DNA of 12,287 nt from Ginkgo biloba (taxonomy: Eukaryota > Streptophyta > Ginkgoopsida > Ginkgoales > Ginkgoaceae), in contig JANKJI010000003.1 in the NCBI GenBank assembly GCA_024626585.1, forward strand, positions 139,404,478-139,416,764, written 5' to 3'. Positions 8,351-12,287 of the stretch are shown here, piece after piece; the stretch's first letter is position 1, and every line of letters begins with the position of its first letter. The translations under genes and the position numbers were made by a program. The notes beneath the pieces were generated by a model. It made no database searches. It saw only the letters and a list, made by a program, of their open reading frames with translations, and was not told the DNA's origin.

Positions 8351-8888
8351 ATAATTAAGTGTTGACCTAACCATATTTAACTATTAATCAAATCACATTT
8401 AAGTATTAGGCTAACCATAATTAATCGTATGTTTGGATTAACCACGCACACACATATATTTTAATATAAATTATATATATATGATTGAGTCAACCATAGT
8501 CAAGCATTAAATTGATAATAATCAAGCATTTAATCAACATACTTATGAAAGGGTATAACCAATTTAATGCTTTTCTTATTTTTATATAGGTTTAGGTATA
8601 TAGTCAAATGTTAATGATTAATTACTAACCTAACCCTGGTGAAGTGTTGACCTAACCATAATTAAGTACCAAAATAATAATAATTACTTATAACTTTGGT
8701 TAAATGGATACCTATTTTTTAATTATCTACAATACATATATATTTATATTGCTTTATTGATATTATGTATCATTAAAAAAAAAAAAAAAACCTAGTTAAT
8801 TATTAAGCTAGCCATGGTTAATTATAAAACCAACAATAGTTAAGGATAGAGTTACTTAAATACTTATAAAATTTATTATGCATATAAA
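8351..8888. repeat. Scattered short repeats of TAAGTGTTGACCTAACCATA type
   Basis: AAGTGTTGACCTAACCATA is identical at 8357-8375 and 8642-8660. Diverged relatives appear near 8400 (AAGTATTAGGCTAACCATAATTAA), 8484 (GATTGAGTCAACCATAGTCAAG) and 8803 (TTAAGCTAGCCATGGTTAATTA). The units are dispersed rather than head to tail. Positions 8452-8480 add CA and TA microsatellite scraps. No gene is supported in this stretch. Confidence 0.6.
8775..8790 (+). repeat. A16 homopolymer
   Basis: An uninterrupted run of 16 A. It could be a retroposed poly-A tail, but no LINE, SINE or cDNA is recognisable immediately upstream, and no target-site duplication was identified. Confidence 0.9.
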
Positions 8889-9056
8889 TAGTGGATCCAT
8901 GTCCATGTCAACATTGATTACCTCTATGATGGTAGATCCATGTAGAATCATAATCTCCACAATGATGGATCCACATGGATCTACCATCATACTAATTATA
9001 GACCTATGTTGGTCCACCATAATGGTGATGGTGAGTCGATGTTAGTCCACCATCAT
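8889..9056. repeat. Isolated unit of the 200-bp satellite-like family
   Basis: This stretch begins GTGGATCCATGTCCATGTCA and carries the family anchor ATTACCTCTATGATGG at 8917-8932. It continues with ATGATGGATCCACATGG and repeated [TG]GTCCACCAT words up to CCACCATCATGA near 9056. It matches the opening of the 7940-8040 unit of array A most closely, then becomes its own variant with several CACCAT/ATGGTG inverted words. It lies midway between arrays A and B. Confidence 0.75.
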
Positions 9057-9138
9057 GAAATCAAATTTGTAATCTATTTTAGTGATAAAATTAAAATATT
9101 AATCCAATAAAATTTATAGATGGATGTACATTTCTAAT

Positions 9139-9320
9139 ACATACACATGTATGTATGTATGTGTGTCTGTAAATACATATATGTGTATATATATGTCAAA
9201 CATATGTATATGTGTGTGTATATATGTACATACAAACATATGAATATATACTCTCTCTCTCTCCCTCACACACACACATGTATGTATGTATGTACACACA
9301 CACACACACATATACACATA
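9139..9320. repeat. Composite microsatellite (ATGT)n / (GT)n / (CT)n / (CA)n
   Basis: The stretch contains ACATGTATGTATGTATGT twice in direct orientation (near 9144 and 9276), GT/TA mixtures between about 9160 and 9236, a CT run at 9251-9262 and CA runs at 9266-9278 and 9294-9310. The order CT run, CA run, CATG repeats the composite seen at 8085 and 8243. Open frames on both strands here are repetitive Cys/Val/Tyr/His strings and are not genes. Confidence 0.93.
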
Positions 9321-9882
9321 TCCATTGAATGATTGTACATATTGGCCTTGATGTTGGATCTAGGTCCATTCCATATTTTATTTCATTTATTATGGGAGAC
9401 TAATCTTGGTCCATAACTGTTATGATAGTATACCAACATGGATTTACCATCATAGAGATAATCAAAACAGTTATGGATATGGCTCTACCAATAAGGCCAA
9501 CTAGTATTATAATCACTTCATTTCTTAAATATAAGTATCAATATAGATTATGGTTGAATAATGTCCATATAGGATTTAATTAACTATATGATGGTGGACC
9601 TATGTAGGTCCACAATCTCTATGATGAGGTAATTATAAAAACAACATATATAAGGGTCCACCATTAGGGTCAATTGGTCTTACAGTCACTCAATTATTTC
9701 AATATAAAAATAAATAGATGTAGATAATGGTAGACCCATATATATGTTAGCATTTATTCTCTCTGTGATGATAGATCCATGTGGAATAATAATCTTCATG
9801 GCAGTGGATCAACATGGATCACCATCATAGTAATGGTGGACCCATGCCAGTTTATCATTATAAGGTTATGGATGGATCTTCA
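9317..9882. repeat. Satellite-like array B, direct duplicate of 7501-8081
   Basis: The block is collinear with array A from CATATCCATTGA[GA]TGATT (7501 and 9317) to ATGGATGGATC (8067 and 9868). The offset changes only from 1816 to 1801 over about 560 bp, so few indels have accumulated. Three units are present, with anchors near 9381, 9576 and 9754. The 9576 unit contains the perfect-arm inverted repeat GTGGACCTATGTAGGTCCAC (9594-9613; 9-bp arms, 2-nt spacer). Similarity to array A is estimated by eye at around four bases in five. Confidence 0.85.
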
Positions 9883-9885
9883 AGT

Positions 9886-9955
9886 CATATATATATACTT
9901 ATATTTATATAAATACATACATACATATATATATGTGTGTGTATATAAACATATT
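9886..9955. repeat. (TA)n/(GT)n microsatellite at the retroelement junction
   Basis: TA-rich sequence with ATACATACATACATATATATAT and GTGTGTGTATATAAACATA directly precedes the gypsy reading frame. Its last part resembles 9208-9247, where GTGTGTGTATATATGTAC leads to an AAACATA word, so it is probably the right-hand flank belonging to the repeat domain rather than to the retroelement. Confidence 0.85.
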
Positions 9956-9960
9956 CTATC

Positions 9961-10317
9961 TCTTCTAACACTAAAGCTAGAAGGAAGGTTTCATTAGGTT
10001 TCTAGGGAAAGGCTAAGCCAAAGGCTAATCTCACTCCATCTTCATCTAACACTTATTCTAAGGGAAAGAAGAAATCTATGTTTGATAGGTCAAATAAGTG
10101 TGGACATTATAGGAAGGTTGGATGCGATGAGGCTGAATGATTCAAGCTTCATCCCAAGAATGCCCCTAGATCATTGCACCAAAGGAAGAAGAAGTAGAAA
10201 GAGAAGAAGCTAAAGGATTTGATTGATACATTAAATGAGCCAAATCCTACCTTAGTGCTTGTAAAAACTAAGGATGAGATCATAGATCAAGAGGGTCTCT
10301 TCACTTTTAGAATGTAG
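9961..10317 (+). pseudogene. Gag C-terminus with degenerate nucleocapsid zinc knuckle
   Basis: A basic Lys/Ser/Arg-rich segment is followed by KCGHYRKVGCDEAE, a stop at 10138-10140, then FKLHPK. The layout fits a CCHC knuckle (C-x2-C-x4-H-x4-C) of plant retroelements, where a KLHP-like tail often follows. Only the first Cys (10099-10101) is kept. The second ligand is Tyr (TAT, one transition from TGT), the His position reads Cys, and the last Cys position is the TGA. Further stops lie at 10003, 10195 and 10315. The knuckle would bind the genomic RNA in an active element; here it is dead. A Lys-rich linker (RKKK-stop-KEKKLKD) leads toward the protease. The capsid part of gag is absent. Confidence 0.75.
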
Positions 10318-10614
10318 GTTAATCATGCAAAGTTGACAACTATTTTGGATAATGGCATCCAAAAGAACCTCATATCTTCTACTATTGTGCATGAATTAGG
10401 AATAGAGGTTAAGGATCATCCACATCCTTATGAGCTTAGCGGGAGAAATAGATATTCCTTTGATAAAGTCATAAAGAAGAGCACCTTCAAGTATGCCATC
10501 ACTAAGGACTTTGTAGATGAGATAATGCATGATGTAATGCCCATGGATTGTAGCAACATTTTGGTTGGTATACCTTTTCTACATGACAAGAAGATTGCGA
10601 TCATCCCTTATTAA
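10318..10614 (+). pseudogene. Retropepsin-like aspartic protease domain, relic
   Basis: The frame after the stop at 10315 reads VNHAKLTTILDNGIQKNLIS. This matches the plant gypsy protease active-site strand: hydrophobic residues, then D-[ST]-G, then a short stretch ending in (N)(FL)IS. The catalytic Asp (GAT 10348-10350) and Gly are present, but the middle residue is Asn instead of Ser or Thr. Downstream, NILVGIPFLHDKKIAIIPY corresponds to the conserved C-terminal strand of the domain (ILG-P-L-...-I-D/I-Y pattern), and a TAA follows at 10612-10614. In active elements this enzyme cuts the polyprotein during particle maturation. Length, about 97 codons, is normal. An ATG at 10333 inside this stretch is internal and not a true start. 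Confidence 0.85.
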
Positions 10615-11030
10615 GGGAAATGCATTATTTCTAAGGGAGATGAATCTTTTTTCATTCATATAGTTCCTACTTAGAGAGCATCATCACTTTTGGTGAACAT
10701 GGCATAAGCCAAGAGGCTAGTGTAATCTTCTTAAAAGTTTATCCTTATTACATGGTTAGAGGATATCACGAGTCTTATGTGGAGACTTAAGGCGATATAG
10801 TATTATCGATTGATGATGGGGTTAAGGAAAGATAGGTTAAAACATATTTTACTATAGTTTGAGGATGTTTTCATATCACCCAATGGGTTATTACCTGAGA
10901 GATATATTTCATATGGGATTGATCTAGAGCCAGGGGCTTCATTGCCTAATTCAAGGTTGCATCGATAATCGATGATGGAGAATGATGAGATAAAGAGGTA
11001 AATAACATAATCATTAGAGAAGGGGCACAT
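10615..11030 (+). pseudogene. Protease-RT linker with a cluster of nine in-frame stops
   Basis: The same frame continues through the connector that precedes reverse transcriptase. Stops fall at 10672, 10705, 10723, 10732, 10798, 10855, 10966, 10999 and 11008. Recognisable stretches are SLLVNMA-stop-AKRLV (10684-10722), FEDVFISPNGLLPERY (10858-10905), corresponding to the 'FxDVF...LPP.R' segment of gypsy elements, and SLEKGHIMPSASPILLV (11011-11061) just before RT motif 1. Family comparison suggests Gln at several of the stop positions (10705, 10732, 10999, 11008). The weakest part is about 10740-10855, where similarity fades. I cannot exclude compensating indels there, but the phase is the same on both sides. 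Confidence 0.75.
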
Positions 11031-11700
11031 CATGCCTAGTGCTTCTCCAATTTTATTGGTGCTAAATAAGGATGGTTCTTGGTGCATGTGCATAGATTAT
11101 CGTGCCATCAATAAAATCGTAGTCAAGAATTTTTTTCCTCTACTAAGGATAGATGACCTATTGGATTAGTTACTAGGTGATAAATGTTTTTGTAAGATAG
11201 ATTTAAAATCAGGGTATCACCAAGTGAGAATCAAGGAAGAGGACACAAGGAAGATAACCTTCAAGACGAAGAAGGGTCTTTATGAGTGGTTAGTCATGCC
11301 TTTTGGACTAACTAATGCACTAGCCACATTCATGAGACTTATGAATGATGTGTTGTATCCCTTCTTAGATTCTTTTTTTATTGTTTATCTAGATGACATC
11401 GTAATTTTTAGTTAGAATTGGGAGGAGCATATGAGGCACATAAAGCAAATTCTACAGAAGTTGAGAGCTCATGACCTACTTGTTAACATGGAGAAGTATA
11501 ACTTTTCAGTGCATAGTGTTTTATACTTGGGGTTCATTATTGATAAATTTAGTTTGCAAGTGGATCCATCCAAGATTGAGGTCTTGAGGGATTGGGGGAG
11601 ACTAACCAACATTCATGAGTTGAGGAGATTATTGGGATTGGCCAACTTCTATAGGAAGCTTATGCCAAGATTTTATGACATTGCTTACTCATTGCATTAG
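11031..11700 (+). pseudogene. Ty3/gypsy reverse transcriptase domain, relic
   Basis: The RT motifs appear in order in one frame: MPSASPILLV and NKDGSWCMCIDYRAIN (11032-11115), FPLLRIDDLL (11134-11163), [15 protein letters not shown] (11191-11235), [20 protein letters not shown] (11281-11340), [11 protein letters not shown] (11380-11412), VLYLGFII (11518-11541) and LRRLLGLANFYRKLMPRF (11623-11676). All three catalytic aspartates are retained: GAT 11200-11202, and GAT/GAC 11392-11397 in YLDD. Length and motif spacing are normal. Stops at 11167 (in LLD-stop-L), 11413 and 11698 kill it; the first sits where Gln is usual and is CAG-like. The enzyme copies element RNA into cDNA in virus-like particles. 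Identification as gypsy RT is secure. Confidence 0.95.
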
Positions 11701-12160
11701 AACATGAAAGCTAAGAAGGCATCTGTATGGGGAACACACCAACAAGATGATTTTGACTTGGTAAATCATCGACTATGCACATCACCAATATTGGCCATGT
11801 CAAATATACAATTTCCTTTTGAGGTGGAGATAAATTCATTAAGGCATATGCTAGGAGTAGTTTTAAATCAACAAGGCAAATCGATTGCCTACCATTCAAA
11901 TTTATTTTTAAAGATGGTACAAAGATATAATACCTGCCATAAAGAGACACATGCCATAGTCCAAGCTTTGAATAATTGAAAACACTATGTCCTTGGAAAG
12001 GAAACTATCATTCACTCAGATCATCAACCACTTTAGCATTTACATTCGCAATCTAGGTTGGAGGATAGTAGGATGGTTAAGTGGATGGGGTACTTACATC
12101 AATTTTATATACTCATAAAATAAAAAAAGGGGAGTAATAACATAGTGGTAGATTTTTTGA
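11701..12160 (+). pseudogene. Ty3/gypsy RNase H domain, relic with a lost catalytic Asp
   Basis: After the RT tether, the frame reads SPILAMSNIQFPFEVEINS (11788-11838), the first RNase H strand. The catalytic Asp expected after FEVE-x is Asn (AAT 11833-11835, one transition from GAT). The following VVLNQQGKSIAYHS (11863-11898) fits strand two. YNTCHKETHAIVQALNN (11929-11976) holds the catalytic Glu (GAG 11944-11946) and IIHSDHQPL (12007-12033) holds the second Asp (12019-12021). Stops at 11977 (where Trp is usual, TGG to TGA), 12034 and 12121. KWMGYLHQFYILIK and NNIVVDFLSRPP (12079-12171) close the domain. It would degrade the RNA strand of RNA-DNA hybrids. Confidence 0.93.
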
Positions 12161-12287
12161 GTCGACCACCAATACATTCATTATTGTAGGTTTTGGATTT
12201 TGCTTATTTTGACTTTTTAGAGTGGAAGAAATTATATTTTGTTGATAACAATTTTGCTACTATTATATCTCAGCAAGATGGTTATTT
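12161..12287 (+). pseudogene. Start of the RNase H-integrase connector, cut by window edge
   Basis: The frame stays in phase after the LSRPP end of RNase H, meets a TAG at 12187-12189 and then reads VLDFAYFDFLEWKKLYFVDN to the end of the window. This is the usual place for the linker before the integrase HHCC zinc-binding domain, but none of those ligands is yet visible. The integrase core, any chromodomain and the 3' LTR would lie outside the window if they survive. Confidence 0.6.

Larger units (their letters stand above)
9961..12287 (+). mobile_element. Ty3/gypsy LTR retrotransposon relic, gag-pol fragment, 5' truncated
   Basis: One forward frame, in the same phase throughout, carries in order a zinc-knuckle relic, aspartic protease, reverse transcriptase, RNase H and the start of the stretch leading to integrase. 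The order RT then RNase H with integrase still to come, together with VMPFGLTNA and YLDD, places it in Ty3/gypsy (Metaviridae) rather than copia. The style of the RT and RNase H motifs resembles plant chromoviruses, but no chromodomain is in the window to confirm that. There are 21 in-frame stops and no detectable frameshift. No LTR, primer-binding site or capsid region is visible: the left edge abuts microsatellite DNA and the right side runs off the window. The copy cannot make protein. Confidence 0.93.

Noticed and set aside
8357-8640. CCTAACC and CCTAACCCT words considered as interstitial telomere repeat
   Set aside because: They occur singly within a longer TAACCATA-type unit and never as a tandem of the plant CCCTAAA heptamer.
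8775-8790. A16 run considered as the tail of a LINE, SINE or processed gene
   Set aside because: No coding or SINE-like sequence is recognisable upstream and no target-site duplication was identified on either side.
9114-9332. Cys/Val/Tyr/His-rich open frames on both strands
   Set aside because: They are translations of ATGT, GT, CT and CA microsatellites, open on both strands for that reason alone.
7399-9774. Regularly spaced repeats considered as a CRISPR-like array
   Set aside because: The units are about 200 bp, diverged, and without short identical direct repeats separated by unique spacers. The setting is a eukaryotic genome.
10803-11093. A 96-codon minus-strand open frame
   Set aside because: It lies antisense to the gypsy protease-RT linker, whose frame is identified. 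The antisense product has no recognisable motif.
11711-11950. A 79-codon minus-strand open frame
   Set aside because: It is antisense to the gypsy RNase H relic and has no motif of its own.
1-12287. tRNA, rRNA, snoRNA or other structured RNA genes
   Set aside because: Reading both strands by eye gave no cloverleaf with a T-arm GTTCRA block, no rRNA core and no paired C/D or H/ACA boxes. A covariance-model scan would be needed to exclude weak cases.

Overview
The window looks like intergenic nuclear DNA of a land plant with a large, repeat-rich genome. The evidence is strong AT-richness, no intact gene, many microsatellites and degenerate tandem repeats, and a decayed plant-type Ty3/gypsy polyprotein at the right end. 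A gymnosperm or another plant that purges old transposons slowly would fit, but the species cannot be fixed from the sequence. I found no bacterial-style genes, rRNA, tRNA or CRISPR array, and no intact gene of any kind.

Layout. Positions 1-2570 are AT-rich DNA with three weak coding relics: a possible receptor-kinase fragment (117-302), a slightly GC-richer broken frame (825-1061) and a stretch of unrecognised broken frames (1608-2200). These are followed by a 111-bp tandem duplication (2346-2568). Positions 2570-5700 hold a nested inverted repeat (2650-2738), a degenerate 'GTGAGTATA/GATGACAC' array (3230-3660) and then about 2 kb with nothing recognisable. Positions 5700-6110 are a pyrimidine-rich block built from pentamers related to ATTCC, lying between two copies of a TTTTAGTATATA motif. 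Positions 6604-6723 are a 60-bp duplication in otherwise featureless DNA.

Positions 7369-9955 are one large composite repeat domain. Eight diverged units, mostly 160-205 bp, carry a near-palindromic GGACCCATGTGGGTCC-type core. A block of about 575 bp (7501-8081) recurs in direct orientation at 9317-9882. Between the two copies lie (CT)n(CA)n composites, a 41-bp alternating pyrimidine-purine tract with Z-DNA potential, a 113-bp duplication, scattered TAACCATA-type short repeats and one isolated array unit.

From about 9961 to the right edge there is a 5'-truncated Ty3/gypsy pol: nucleocapsid zinc-knuckle relic, aspartic protease, reverse transcriptase, RNase H and the start of the region toward integrase. 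All of it lies in a single forward reading frame with 21 internal stop codons and no frameshift that I can find. Many stops sit where a Gln or Trp codon is expected, so the decay looks dominated by C-to-T type substitution, as expected for a methylated, silenced plant transposon.

No genes here work together. The biology on view is transposon decay and tandem-repeat growth. I do not see a convincing new functional system. The most distinctive items are the duplicated ~200-bp-unit array with its Z-DNA-prone core, the pentamer block, and the gypsy relic that has stops but no frameshifts.
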